Positions 26,503 through 38,686 of a DNA stretch of 64,000 bases are shown piece by piece. The notes under the pieces are model-generated. The model did not search any database. It was not told where the DNA came from and saw only the letters and a list, made by a program, of their open reading frames with translations. Position 1 is the stretch's first letter; every line of letters begins with the position of its first letter. The translations under genes and the position numbers were made by a program. Origin of the DNA: Dromiciops gliroides (lineage: Eukaryota; Chordata; Mammalia; Microbiotheria; Microbiotheriidae); contig NC_057861.1 in NCBI RefSeq assembly GCF_019393635.1, positions 166,014,303 through 166,078,302 on the forward strand, in the 5' to 3' direction.

Positions 26503-27064
26503 CTCCCCAAACTCCAGCTGAGCTGAAGCTCCCTGGCCATCAATTATCAGACCTTGATTGTCCAACTCAGCCTACTCTGTCAGCTCTGAATGGTAATTTG
26601 ATTAGTTTAGTGAGCACAGGACCAGTGTTTTCCAAGATTAATTACTGCTGACTTTCCATAAAAGTAATTTCTCTCCCTGATACAGCTTCCCCTGGGAAGG
26701 GAAAGCCCAAGACAGTCGCCAAACATGTGGCCCTTGTCTTGGATCTGTTTGGGGCTTCAGTTCCTTCTCCCAGCCAGATCTGGAGGGGGTTATTCCTTGG
26801 ACCCTTAAGTCACCTACCCAGCCAGAAGAAATGAAAGAGTGAGAGGAGGAGAGGAGCAGAAGCAAAAGACCTTTTCAGAATACTCTCAAGGAATTCTAGA
26901 AGTGAAATCCTTCAACATCTTCTCTTACTAGTGGATTGCTGACACTGCTTTGGACTCTGAGTCTTCCCTTGACATTCCTAACTATTGCCCACACTGATTA
27001 GGCCCCTCCAATTTCATCTGCTAACATTCTCTCCTCACATATCCTTTCTGAAACGGAGCTTTAA
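23861..27064. other. Intergenic, start of SINE-poor domain
   Basis: No gene was recognised, including the 130-codon open frame at 25373-25765, which has no visible domain. The segment 24010-24068 is a short L2/MIR end ('ggcacataataggtgcttaataaa'). A TG/TCTG array lies at 26431-26501. Confidence 0.45.
26431..26501. repeat. (TG)n(TGTC)n compound microsatellite
   Basis: About 17 TG units run directly into about nine TGTC units. The open frames across it on both strands are artefacts of the repeat. Confidence 0.95.
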
Positions 27065-27715
27065 GACCCTTAATGGTCAAGTCACTCAATCTTCATGGGC
27101 CTCAGTTTTCTCCTCTTTCAATTAAAGGGATTGAACTAAATAATTTGTGGTCTCTTCTAGTTCTAACACTGAATGATTCCTAAGGCCTGACATTCAATGT
27201 TCCCCATGATTTAGCTCCAACCTCCATTTCTTGTATTACACACAAACACACTCACACACCCACACACCCTTATCTGTCTACTTTGGTTCCCTCAAATCTA
27301 AAATGGGCATGATAAAGCACTTACCTCCCAGGGTTGTTGTAAAGATCAAATGAGAGATTATTAGAAAGTGCTTAGCACAGTGGCTAACCCGTAGGAGGCA
27401 CTTAACTGCTTGTTGTTCCCTTGTTTCTTCTTGAAATCCCTTTGTATAACTATATATCTGTTTGGGGCAGCTAGGTAATACAGTGGATAGTGCTGGACCA
27501 GAGTCAAGAAGACCCAAGTTCAAAATCCAGTCTCATAAATAACTAGTTTAATTCTCTTTGCCTCAGTTTCCTCAACTTTAAAAATGGGGAAAATAGCAAC
27601 TGTCTCTTAAGGTTGTCACAAGGAGAAAATGAGATAATTAAGCAGAGTTCTTTATACATAGTAGGCCCCATATGAATGCTAGTTTATGATTATTACGGTT
27701 ATTATTAATTCCAAA
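27065..27715 (+). mobile_element. Two MIR-like CORE-SINE copies
   Basis: The segment 27065-27180 is the 3' half of a MIR ('gggcctcagttttctcctc...ggtctcttctagttctaa'). The segment 27460-27715 is a fuller copy with head 'ggggcagctaggtaatacagtgg' and tail 'acatagtaggccccatatgaatg'. Between them is another MIR tail (27295-27400). Confidence 0.65.
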
Positions 27716-28079
27716 CTTATATAACTTGATGTTCTAGCCAAAGTGGCCTACCTTGATCTCATCCTGCCCTCATAGCCTTGGCTAAGGTGATTTCCCAATG
27801 CCCAGAAGACCATCACCCCAATCTTCTTATCTCCCTCTATTAACATCTTAAACATTCTTCACGATGCAACCAAGGTGGGACTTCCATGAGGACTTCTTTG
27901 TTCATAGGATTTAGAACTGAAAGAGTAATAAGGTTTGTCAAGTTCAACCTATTCTATAGGTTATAGGTATAGGAATAGATACAGATAAAGAATATAGATA
28001 AAGAAACTGCTCTATCATCACTACGACAATCATCATCACCATCTGGAAGTGATGCCCCTGACCCTTGAACTTCTCAAGC

Positions 28080-28220
28080 ATTGATTGGAGCCTGAAGGAC
28101 TGGGGTTTGAATTCTGATTCTGCTCCTTACTAATTGTTCCACCTAGTCTCTTGGATTCAGTATTCCATCTGCAAAATGACGGCCTTACATATGAACTCTA
28201 ACATATCCAACTCTAAGAAC
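28080..28220 (+). mobile_element. MIR-family SINE, diverged
   Basis: 'ggactggggtttgaattctgattctgc' followed by 'ttccatctgcaaaatga'. Old copy. Confidence 0.55.
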
Positions 28221-31200
28221 TATGAATCCCATGCATTTAATAATTTTCTAAATTCTACCATAGTTATTTATATTTAAGTTTCATCCTCCCTCTTCTCCCC
28301 AACTTTAAACTCCTTGACATCAAAGATGAGATCAGTTCCCTCTCTTTTTTTTTTTCATCTTTATATGACCAGGGTCCAATACAATGCCTTGCACAGAGAA
28401 CTTAAATGGTTTTGAGTTAAATCCAACAAGTTGGACAAGGGAGAGAGAAGTTCCTTTTGTAGATAACTAAAGAAATTGAAGTTCAAATATAAGAAAAAAG
28501 GCAAACCTGGTAGTAAGGTTGGCTAAGCTTTAGAATGGGTTATTGGCTAATGATGTCTTTAAGAATAAAAGATATTAATTAACCTAAGCTCATTGAAGAC
28601 AGGGGAAAAGACAAGATGAACTCTGGGATTTTCATCTAGGCTTGGAATACAAAGATCTTCAACAGAATAGAAGGGAGAGATTAGACATGGGAATGAAGAA
28701 ACCTGTACTCAAAGGCAGGCTAGAACTAGCTCCAACTGGCTTGCAATAGCCTACAGTTAAATTTTCAGTGTGAGCATTTATACCTCAGAAATCAATATAA
28801 TAAATCAGGGCTTGATTTATTGTGCTGTTGGTTGTTTAGCCTTAAGAATGTGTTAGTAATGCAGACTGAATTTAAAAGTGTGTATGTGTGTGTGTGCATA
28901 CTTTTCTTTCAGAAAGCCTGGTTGTTAAACATTTACTACCATACCCCAGTATTGCTTGAGAACATCAAGAGTAAAGTAGAAGATTCAGGGAATAAAGTCA
29001 TCACCAGACTGGTAGCCTGATGACTCTAGAATGAGAATGGATGATGGATGGTGGTGTGATGATGATAATGGTAACTGGCATTTATACAGTGCCTTAAGAT
29101 TTGAAAAAATTTATATACATCATCTCATTTAAGTTTCACAGTATCCCTAACTGCATGTCAGTCTTACCTGTTCTCTATGTTCTCCTAGGAGACCTTTTTG
29201 ACCAGGGGAGGTAAATATATATATTCAGGAAAAAAGTCAGAGGACTGGGTGTGCTCTCATTTCCTCCTCAGTCACCTCTGGAACTGAAACCAGAGTTGGG
29301 AGGTAGAGACCTGAGGCCAGTGTTCAGAATCTCCAGTGTGGGCCACTGAGATCACCTATTCCAAAAGCTACTCATAAACTCAAAAGAATTCTGGATGGAC
29401 AGGTAAGCAAAATCTATTAAGGCTGGAGGTTTCTCCTTTCTCTTTTACCTTAAAAAGGAAATAAAAGAGAAAATAAAAATTTAAATTCCCCCAAATCCAT
29501 CAGCCTTTTTGGTTTAGAAAGTCAGGGGGAACACTATTGGTTCATGGATGTATCCTTGGGAAAATTCTTTCCTGTCGAGTGACTTGAGATAGTGTCATTC
29601 ACAGCTTCTACTTTTTCTGGAACATTAAATCTTGATGCTAATCTTACTCTCTTTTTCTTTCCATTTCCAACAAATACTACTACAACCTATATATGCTTCT
29701 ATTTCACGTCTTGAATAAGAGGAGGGCTTGTAGTTGCACCCTCTGATGTCCACAGTGCTAGTAGATCACTGGGGGTCAGGTAATAGATGCTAGGAGTCCA
29801 AAGACTCAAATTTTAGCTCTCCATCTAAAATGTGTGGGTAGGGAAAATTTGTAAAACAATAGCATATCCCTCTGTTTGGTTTCTTTTTTTTTTTCCAGGG
29901 CCAATTTTGGGTGGAGAACCAGGGAGGGGAAAAGGAATAAAGGAACTGTGTTCCAAGCTATGTTATGGATCAAAGCATCCATTTCTTTGAAAGCAAGGAG
30001 AGGAAGTGAACTATCTTTCCCAAGCTGCCTAATAGCACTTTGTCAGAGCTGCTTAGAAAACTCTGGGCTAAAATAAATGAATGGTCTGATAGATGGACAG
30101 ACCCAGAGAAAATAAATCCATAGGTGGATTTACTGATGACTTTTCATGTCCCTTTGGTTTAATGATATATATGAATGTTTTTTTTCTGAATTCTTTTAAT
30201 TCTTCTTCTTTCTTTCTTCTCCCTTCTCGTCTTTCCTTTCCCTTTTTCTCTCTCCCTTTCTCCTTTCTCTTCTTTAGCTCTTCCCTACCTCTTCTTTTTC
30301 ACCCCTCCCCCTTCTTTCCTCCTCTCCCTTTCCCTTCTTTATCTTCTCTATCTAATCCCTCTCCCTTCTTTATTCTCTCCCCCTTATGCCTCATTGCCCT
30401 ATCTCTCTTCCCTCTCCTTGTTCTTTTTCTCATTTCCCTTTTCTTTCTTTCCTCTCCCCTTTCTTCTTTCACCTCTCTTCATTTTTCTTCTGCTTCCCCT
30501 TTACATCACTTCTTTATGCATTCCTCTTCCTCTTCCCTTTTCTCCACCTATTCTATGTCCACCCTACCCTGGTGAGAAGGCTGATAACTTTCAGAGGGTT
30601 GAAAAGCTGGCCTTCCACAAATTTAATAAGAATTGAAAACAATTACTGGCTTAAAATAGAAAGTCAGGCCCTTTGGTTGCTGCCCATAGCCATTTACATC
30701 AGAAAGTGAAGTTCCATGCAAATTCTTTCCATTTCAGAAGTCCCATAACTAGTTTCCTGCATTTGCCCGACCATCCCAATTCTCGGATTCTGAAATGCCC
30801 AACACAAGTCTCACATGTGCAGAGAGATGAAGAGAGAGGGAACCAAGGTGGGTGTGGAATAAATTCAGGAGCAAATATCACTTCCTTTCATGCAAAGTGA
30901 GCTCAGAAATGTGCAGATCCCAATTGGAGCTGTCTTTTCACAGTATACATCTGGGATGGAAACAGAAATAACAGTCAAGACACTAAAAACAATAATATCG
31001 ATTAAATAGCATCTGGAGGTATCATCATCATCAAACAGCAAATTAGAACATGACATAGTATAATTATAACAAACAACCACCACAATAAGAAGAAATGTTC
31101 TGGAATGAGCCAGATGTTTCACTAGGCATTAATTGCATTTCCAGGAGTGGATCCGTGGGATTCTTCCTAGATACCCAGAAATGGACTCTGATATCAGCCC

Positions 31201-32413
31201 AGAAGGTGCACTTGATCAGAGACTCAGCTGAGAAGGTCAGTTGCTTTTTAGGACCATGCTCCTCAGTATTTAAACTCAAGTTTTGTTTCTGCCTTAACGG
31301 AGGCAATATGTTGGAATAAACTAAACCTACTTTAAGCAGTGCCAGCGGTAAAGGTGTCCAACAGGAAAGCACATCTGTATATCACTCACAGCTGCAACAG
31401 GAACCACTGGGACACATTGGATTTCCCCATGAGAACACACGTCTATTGGAAATAAGTCAACAGACAAACGAAGGAGCAAACATCCTTGACTCCTCACTAC
31501 CCTTTTGTGGCTCCCTGCTTCCTCCCTTGGGCAAATACCATAAGTGCTGTCTGGGCTGCCCAATAAAAGCCCTCCTTGAGTGGGGGCTCAGACTGTTCCC
31601 TTTTTCCAAAACCTTCCCTTTTCCAAAGCAGCCTCCACCCTAGGAGAAAGATTTAACTGGCAGTTTCCTTTTCACTAGTGAAGGACCTCATCACTACAAT
31701 CATACCAGGAAAACTAGTTCTTATCCTGCTTCGGGGCAGGGAGATACCGTTAGAGAGGCAATATGCTTCTAGGACTAAAATGAGGAAAGGAAACCCTCTT
31801 CCTCCCCTCCTCCCTTCCAGTAGCATGTAATAGACATTTATTTAAAACAAGTTCAGTCTTGTTTAAATGGAATGCGTAAGGCTGCTGCTCAGGTTAACGT
31901 CCTTTGATTTGCCTTTGGAAGGGAAGGAAACGAACCCTAGACAACAATCCTTGGCTTATACTTATTATAAACAATTAAAATTCAATGATGCAACAGGAAC
32001 AAATATTAGGTTCCTCTTCTCACCTCTTGTGAACCTCTGGGGTCTTCTTTCTTTCCCCTTGGTGGTGAGCATGAAGGGCTTTTGGCTGGTAAGAGTGGCA
32101 TGGGCAGTCTGGGTCAGAGTCCCACCACTCAGAAGATGCTGAGCTTCTTTGCCAGGATTCTTTGCATGTAATCTGTTTTATCATTAAAAATCAACATTGC
32201 TTCCAGTGCTCCAGATCGAGGACACATGTGTTGCCGGGATTCAATCCATTGGGGAAATGCAGATTGGACTGCAACCTACTGTGTTTGATTTATGAGCTGT
32301 TACCCTAGCTATTGTTTACACATTACATTTCACAACTACTGTAAAGGACTCGTTTGAAGGGGGAAGTGGGGGAAGTCAACTAGAGAAGAAGGGGTCACAC
32401 AACCACATAATTC

Positions 32414-32445
<32 letters not shown>

Positions 32446-33399
32446 ATCCCTCCAGTTCTCCACACCTTCCTTCTTTCCTTCTGTACCCTTAAACTTCCCC
32501 GAAATTAGGTCTCTTCAAAAGGGAAAAACACACAAAAAAAAGAAAAGAAAAATTAAACAGAACAAAACAATACCCAAATCCTAAACTAACTTCAGTCTCA
32601 CCCAGTCCCTCTGTCCTACAGATATCAGTGCAGGTCCTTAATGGCCTTGTTTACTCTTCAATGTTTACTTCTTTATAAAGACACAAAGAACCTATAAATA
32701 GAGGAGGCAAAAGCAGCCTCTGCTGCCAAATCAATAGGGCCCCACCATTTCAGCTGAGTTCTCTTATTAATTATGAAAGGATTCATCTGATCCCTGCCAG
32801 AGAAGACAGCCTTTCTGTCCCTCTTCTGCAGCCCTTAATGGTGGTTCCTTTTCTAGCTCAGAGCAGCCTCTTCCCCACCACAAAGCATTTTATCTTATCT
32901 TGCACGTTGGCGTAGAGAAAAGTGTTTTGAGTTCTACTGTATTCCAGCGCCCCTATTTTAACCAATAGCGTTAGACGCTGGGGAGAGAGGTGGGAAATAC
33001 AAGCTCAATACTCTCTCTAGTCTTTGTGGGCAGATTCTTTTCCCGCTTCTTACATCCTGAAAAAACTTAATTTCCTCTAACCTCTCCTGTTTATTCTGTT
33101 TCTTTGTTTTCTTTTCAAACTAAACCCCTAAAAAGCAAGTGTTTTTTCTCAATTGGATAATTCACAAGGAAGTATTTCACCCTATGTTCCAACAGGGCAC
33201 AGTATCTCTTTTTACAGTTATGCTTTTTTAAGAGTGAAGGTTGTTGAATAGACAAAACTTTTAAATATTTGCCTCTCTACCCTAGACAGTAAATAAACTG
33301 CAATTTCCCAGTCATGATCTCCTCTTTAAACCCTGTCTCTTTAATTGGAGAAATCAGTGTAAAGAAAGTAGACATGATATAGGAAACAAATGACACCCT
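28221..33399. other. NRN1 downstream flank, no gene recognised
   Basis: No WSINE or L1 is seen in these 5 kb. A pyrimidine tract occupies 30190-30545 and a CT array lies at 32405-32440. The blocks 31080-31400 and 32700-33000 are non-repetitive and of mixed composition. They may hold regulatory DNA, but no motif decides it. Confidence 0.4.
30190..30545. repeat. Long polypyrimidine tract
   Basis: About 350 bases are almost only C and T on the plus strand, made of irregular TTCC/CTCC words. The 160-codon Ser/Phe/Pro-rich open frame over it is compositional. Confidence 0.9.
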
Positions 33400-33416
33400 C
33401 ATTTCAAACAATAATT

Positions 33417-33422
33417 TTTATT
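33417..33422 (-). terminator. NRN1: Poly(A) signal AATAAA, distal NRN1 candidate
   Basis: The plus strand reads tttatt inside an A/T-rich stretch, giving AATAAA on the NRN1 strand about 930 nt after the stop codon. It is the preferred signal because of its distance from the stop. Confidence 0.5.
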
Positions 33423-33503
33423 TTATACTTCTCTATACTTTGTAGCAAATCTTTTTTTGCTGAATTTAATTTATAATAAACTTTTTTAAAATTACATCTC
33501 TCT

Positions 33504-33509
33504 TTTATT
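33504..33509 (-). terminator. NRN1: Poly(A) signal AATAAA, proximal NRN1 candidate
   Basis: This is a second AATAAA on the NRN1 strand, about 85 nt upstream of the distal one. Two close signals suggest alternative 3' ends; which is used cannot be told from sequence. Confidence 0.4.
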
Positions 33510-34351
33510 TTTTTTAAATCAAGGCTCTTTATGTCAAAATCGTTATACTGTATTTTAGGATAACATTTAAGCCCCCTTCGTGATCTATACCATTGGATAT
33601 TCAGGTATTACTGTATGTGTAATATCTAAAACAAGAGAGGAGGGAAAATAAAGGCAGTGAACTTGGAAAGATGCATTGACAACAGCAGGTAAAGCTAATC
33701 TCCCAGCAACCTTAGCAGCATTCCGTTCCTGTGGTCATTTGATACATCTCTTCCCCCCCCCCTCCCCACTCCCCATCATTAAAAAAAAATTAAATATGTC
33801 CTTTTTCTTTTCTTGAGGAGAAATTCGCAGTGGAAGTGATCAAAACAAGATTCTGTGGAAGAAAGATGCGATAGAGACTGTGAATTATTCACTAGATGCT
33901 TCGCACGTGGACATCGATCTTGAATTCGTTCCCCGTGGCCTTCTCTCCACATTTTCTTTCCTATTAAGAGGAGCCCATCATTTCTCATGTATTATCATGA
34001 TTAATATATTAGGCGGCCCAGGGCCGTTCCTGAGATTCTTTTTGAAAAAAAAAGAAAGAAAAAAAAAAGGCAGGGGAGGGGGGGTCGCGTTTTTGTATTT
34101 CCGTTTGAAGACTTAATAAAGCTGAGGTCCGGTTTGGCTGTTGTTGCTCACTGTTTGGTAACATTTGGCAAATAAAACACAACGAGGAAAAAAATAAACG
34201 AGAATAACGTGGTGTTTTCCCCCACAATCCTATATGAATGTCAGCATCACAGAGAATCACAACGTCCCCAAAAAACGGATGGATACTTCCTCTATAAATC
34301 CAGTAATATGAAGTGAATGTGTGTCTGCCGGGGGCGCCTGGTGCCCCTCCC

Positions 34352-34583
34352 TCAGAAGGAAAGCCAGGCTGCTAAAGCTGCACAGAGAGACGCCAAGAGC
34401 AAAGAGAAGGTCGGGAGCTGGAGCGAAGGAGCCGACCCATTGCTGTTTCCGCATAGTTCAAATAAGCTGCCTTGGATATTGAGGTTTTTGGATTCTTTTC
34501 TCAGTTTATCCCACATATCTTTCGCCCCTTCCTGGCAATCCGTAAGCGCTGTGACGGTGCAGCTGTGGAAATCCTCCCAGTAT
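34352..34583 (-). CDS. NRN1: NRN1 coding exon 3 (second half of core and GPI signal)
   Basis: The acceptor ctcgccag precedes 34583. The first base completes residue 67 as Glu, where the human protein as I recall it has Thr. Residues 68-143 follow, ending in TGA at 34354-34352. Cysteines at 75, 83 and 111 complete the six-cysteine set. After Cys111 come GNSNGS and a hydrophobic tail ending AALAAWLSF, a GPI-attachment signal. Gly116 aligns with the glycine used as the anchor site in human neuritin. The mature protein should therefore sit on the outer face of the plasma membrane. The tail is one residue longer than in human and diverges most there, as expected for a cleaved propeptide. Confidence 0.95.
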
Positions 34584-35249
34584 CTGGCGAGGAACAAAGC
34601 ACAACAAAGCAGGGGAGAACACGTTCACTTTCTGCACCTTGAGCTGAGCCCACTGTTACCAACCCCGCTCCCCAGCCCAGACCGCGGCTCAATAGCTTAA
34701 CTACTCCAACCCCAACTCCGAGTCACCTAGCCTCCAATCAAACTCGCCCTCAAATTTCACTCTCCGCGGAGCAGGCCCTAGTTATCCCCACTTCCGTTTC
34801 CACAAAGCTCCGCAGAGCCTTTGGGAACCCCACTTTTGGGAGCGGTCCATTCATTCACCCTTTCGGTTTGCTCACGAGTCGCCGCATCCCCTCACCCTCT
34901 CGCCTCTCTAACTCCCACTTTCTGCAGTCTAGTTGCAAAAGCTCAAAGAAGTCGTGACGCCTGGGACTGTCACGATAGTCACAAGCATCCTCCTTTCTTT
35001 GTCGCAAGCACGGTGGTTTCCTTCACCCCACCCACCTCCACTCAATTCTGGGCTGTGTCTATCAAGGAGTGCAGTGTAGAGCAGGTCAGGACCAAACCAA
35101 TCGCGAAGCGCTGGCACCGTGGCCTCGGCAAACAGATTGCTAGTCTTCCTTGGGGAAAGCAAGGAAAACATTGCTAAGCCCTGCAAGCTGGCTCCTATTA
35201 ATGCCTCTTAACTCGCAAGATATGTCGCTCACTCCCTCACTCGCCAGCT

Positions 35250-35640
35250 CTGTGCGTGTCTTTCTCCTGTTTTTTTTCTCTCCTCCCCCTCAACTCCCTC
35301 TGCTTCTCTCTTTCGTTGTCCTTGCTCTTCTATTGCCTTCCCTTGCTCTTTCCATTTCTCTCTCCTTCCCTTTTCTCCTTCCTTCTCCTTTTTTCTTTAT
35401 CTTCCTTTCTCTTTCTTGTGTTCATTGGTCTTTCTCTCCTTCATTTCCGACTCCTCCTCTTTTCCCTTCCTCTCTCCATCCGTTCTCTTTTCTATTTTAT
35501 CCTTTTCAATCCTCTATCCATATTTCCCATCTTTCTCCCTCTCTCTTTTCTCACTTCTCCCCCCCCCCCTTCCTGGATTTCTTTACCTCCTCTTCATTTT
35601 CTCTCATTTTGTTTCCTTCCTTCTCACCTTCGGTTCTCCC
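35250..35640. repeat. Long polypyrimidine tract in NRN1 intron 2
   Basis: About 390 bases are CT-rich on the plus strand, purine-rich in the NRN1 transcript. The open frames of 115 to 185 codons across it are low-complexity artefacts. Confidence 0.88.
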
Positions 35641-38189
35641 CGACCTTTACCCCTCAGCGTTGCTGTATTTCTCGACATATTCCTCCTCAACCTTTCTATT
35701 TGTGTGAGTAATGAGCCAGACTACACCCTACTTATGGAAACGGGGGCTTCCCACGGATTTTAGATAACAGGCCATCTCCATTTCCTCTGGAAAGCCAAGA
35801 CTCCAAAACTGGTAGTCAGATACGGTTATGTCCCTCATGCCTAGAAATCTCAACTAGCCGGGCTGGGTTACCTTAGGACGCAGGCCATGTAGGTCCTTAA
35901 AGGGCTTTCGCTCTCCCTCCCCTTCACCTGTCCTTCCTAGACACCTTTCATGAATTCATAAACTTCTTGCCTCCCCACCCCGACCCCCCCTCCCACCCAG
36001 TCTGCCCTTTTTCGTCTCCCCCCGCCTTTTCCTTTGAAAACCAAAAATAGATCACGGAACTAAATATAATCCCAACCCGTGATCGATTACTGGGTCACTG
36101 TCTCCTTTAGGACCTGGGTCACTTCCATCTCCCCAACTCTAGGGGTCTGACAGCCGACTTGCTTTGAATGCATCGAATAACATTGATATTTGTATTTTCA
36201 TTCCACAATAAAATAGCCTCTTCCCCTTAATTCAGTTACACCATATATTTGTTTATGGGTATATGTATATGTATATACACGCATATGTATATATATGCAT
36301 AAACAAAATATTCTCTCTTAGTTGTTTCAGAAGTCTGCATTCATGAGCACTTCATGCTTGCTAGTGGGGGAGGGATGGGTGGGCTTCCACTTGAACTTTT
36401 TTGATTTCTCAATTTACAACAAATAAAATATTGAGATGCCAGAAGGGGCGAGCCTGTACTTCCTGCGGTGTTTCTGCAGTAATTGCGCCTCCCATAGGGC
36501 TACTAAATCTCTCCCCATCTTCTTTTATTGATGCTGGTGGGGAGATAGTCTGTGGGGGAGTAGGTAGGGCAGGCAATCGACCCCTGAGTGAGACACAGAC
36601 TGGAGGGTGTGTGTGTGTGTGTGTTTGTTTGTGTGGTGATTGGAACCAAGTGGAAGTCTATCATCCATTGAAAGAAACTAGCTCTCAACTGAGTTGCATT
36701 TAGAACCCCAAACAAGCCATTAGACCCCAGGGTTGCACGACAGTAATCATTTCCCCGTTTCGAGAAATAACTAATGAGGTCGCTGTCCTGCTGAATAATT
36801 CAACAGCCTGGCAAATCACCGAGATCCTTGAAAATAACCGAGGATTCGGGCTGTTCTCTATATTTAGTTACTTGTCGATAGAGCTATAGATAGACCCCTA
36901 TCTTCCACTATACGTTTGGAGAGAGGTGTGTGCATGTAGGGAAGGAGTCTCGAGTTTGCGTCCTTTCCACTGTCTTCGTATAGCTTTTGGAAGTACTGGA
37001 TGAGGTTTCTGTTGGCAGTGATCTGGGGACCTGGTGTATTAGTAAAAAAAAAAAAATGCAGGCGGGGTGGGGGCGGAGGAAGTGGAGACGGAGAGGGAGA
37101 GGATTGAATTTTGTAGAATGGAAGAAATCATTCAGACTACTGTGATCTTTAGCCGTCCGATTCCACCTCTAGGCTGCATTACTATACGTGAAAGGCCAGG
37201 CACTCCTGGAGCATGGAAAATTCCCTCTTTAAAAATGTAGGGGGAGGGGGCAGCGAGGAGATACAGAGCAGCTACAGCCAATGGGTTCCCTGCAGAAAAG
37301 CTCAATTCCTCAATTTGTTATGTGTGCTGTCGGAGCCAAAGGAAAAAGCTACAGCAGGAGCCACACTTGATTATCTCAGGAGCCGCGGTTACTTTATAAA
37401 GAGAAGCCCTAATTCGGCACTGCGGATTTTAGACTTTGGTGGGACTGCTGGGGAGAAAGAAGGGGGAAGCTAAAATGAGCCCAAAAAACTGATTCCTCTA
37501 CTTTGGAGAAATTTCCTACCAAGTTCGAGGGTTTTTGCTTTTTGGGTTTTTTCCCCCTTCAATCAGTCTTTGCACCCCTACTCCTTTCCTTTATTAGCGA
37601 AGCCTACAGCCCCTTTCCTCTGTTATTGTGGTATAAAACGAAGCTAAACAGACAATAATGGAGACTAACAAGAGATCACAAAAGAGGAAGCAATATCAGA
37701 TTATTTCCTCTTCTCCCCCCCCCCCCCGTGGCACTTAGCATCCTTTTGGTCATTGTTGAAATAATTAAATGGTTATACTTTTTGTTTAAAAAATGGCCTT
37801 AAGCAGCTAAACAACAGAGACACTGGACAGTTGCTATTGTAGTAAGTATATCATGCAGGAAGACAGTAAAAATGCAATTTCTCACTCTGCATCGAAACAG
37901 ACATCCTGAAAAAGCAGGGCACCCTCATCTTCACGTATACTCCTGGATTCCAGCCCATTTTCGGGCTTGTGTACTCCCCCCCCCCCCATAGACATAGAGA
38001 ATGTAGAGATACCCTGAAGGGGCCAGTGAATCAAAAGCGAGAGAAATCACTCCCTCATCTAATAACCCTCTGAGTGCAGTGTACTACAATCACAGGCTGA
38101 AACTTCAAAGGGTCTGAGGAATAATCTCGTGGACTGCCGGTCTCGGTTCCTCAGTACTCTATAGTACACCTTTTTTTTTCTTTTTTTTT

Positions 38190-38430
38190 TAAAGAAAGAA
38201 ATGGAAAGGTAAGGAGGGGGATGAAAGAGAAGAGAGGGAAAAAAGGAGAGAGAGGAGGGAGACGGGAGGGAGGGAGGAAGAGGAGAGAGAGAGAGAGAGA
38301 GGAAGGAAGGAAAGGAAAGGAAAGGAAAGGAAAGGAAAGGAAAGGAAAGGAAAGGAAAGGAAAGGGAGGAGGGAGCAGGTTGAGGGAATAAGGAAGAAAA
38401 AGAAGAGGGAGATGGACAGGGAGGAGAAGA
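38190..38430. repeat. Polypurine tract with (GGAAA)n core
   Basis: About 240 bases of purine on the plus strand, with a pure pentanucleotide core, ggaaa, at about 38309-38364. It lies about 110 bp inside intron 2 from the exon 2 donor, so in NRN1 RNA it is a long pyrimidine stretch just after the donor. Confidence 0.92.
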
Positions 38431-38541
38431 AACGACTTTTGTATTAGCAGAAAGGAAATGGGTGGGTGGAATGAGGAGCAGTTTTCAAAGTTATGTGCAA
38501 TGGTTTTGAAAGTAAAGAAACACCAAAGCAGGGAAACTTAC

Positions 38542-38686
38542 TCGCAGACGGTTTTGATGTTTGTCGTGTCGTCCAGGCCTTGCGGGTAGTTGGCCATGCT
38601 ATCGCCCAGCTTGAGCAAACAGTCGGAAAAGCCCTTAAAGACCGCATCGCACTTCCCTGCAGCTCTCACCGATTGCACCAGGTACG
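38542..38686 (-). CDS. NRN1: NRN1 coding exon 2 (first half of cysteine-rich core)
   Basis: The acceptor is a long pyrimidine tract ending cccgcag at 38687. The exon completes Ala19 and encodes residues up to Cys66, ending with two bases of residue 67 at a CGA|gtaagt donor. It holds the end of the signal peptide ([10 protein letters not shown]), then [20 protein letters not shown] and the [10 protein letters not shown] stretch, which are hallmark neuritin sequence. Core cysteines fall at residues 31, 41 and 66. From memory of the human protein, residue 59 is Thr where human has Lys. The signal peptidase cut is expected at about residue 27, before AAGKC. Both phases agree with exons 1 and 3. 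Confidence 0.95.

Larger units (their letters stand above)
33400..34351 (-). other. NRN1: NRN1 3' UTR (inferred)
   Basis: About 950 nt follow the stop codon before the last of two AATAAA signals. There are no SINE or L1 insertions here, unlike the outer flanks. The sense strand has several A- and T-rich runs, a run of C on the plus strand near 33753, and AU-rich stretches toward the end. The length resembles the roughly 1-kb 3' UTR of mammalian NRN1 from memory. The exact end is an inference. Confidence 0.6.
34584..38541 (-). other. NRN1: NRN1 intron 2
   Basis: The intron is about 4 kb. The exon-3-proximal part (34600-35240) is CpG-enriched. It is followed by a pyrimidine tract (35250-35640). 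Non-repetitive blocks at 36050-36250 and 36740-36920 have balanced composition and look like candidate conserved non-coding DNA. A purine array follows at 38190-38430. No transposon was recognised. Confidence 0.75.

Noticed and set aside
26283-26651. 122-codon open frame with Cys-Val and Cys-Leu-Ser-Val repeats
   Set aside because: Translation of a TG/TCTG microsatellite.
30093-30575. 160-codon Ser/Phe-rich open frame
   Set aside because: Low-complexity CT tract, open in several frames.
35150-35707. 185-codon Ser/Phe/Pro-rich open frame
   Set aside because: It is a readout of a polypyrimidine tract; all three frames are open there.
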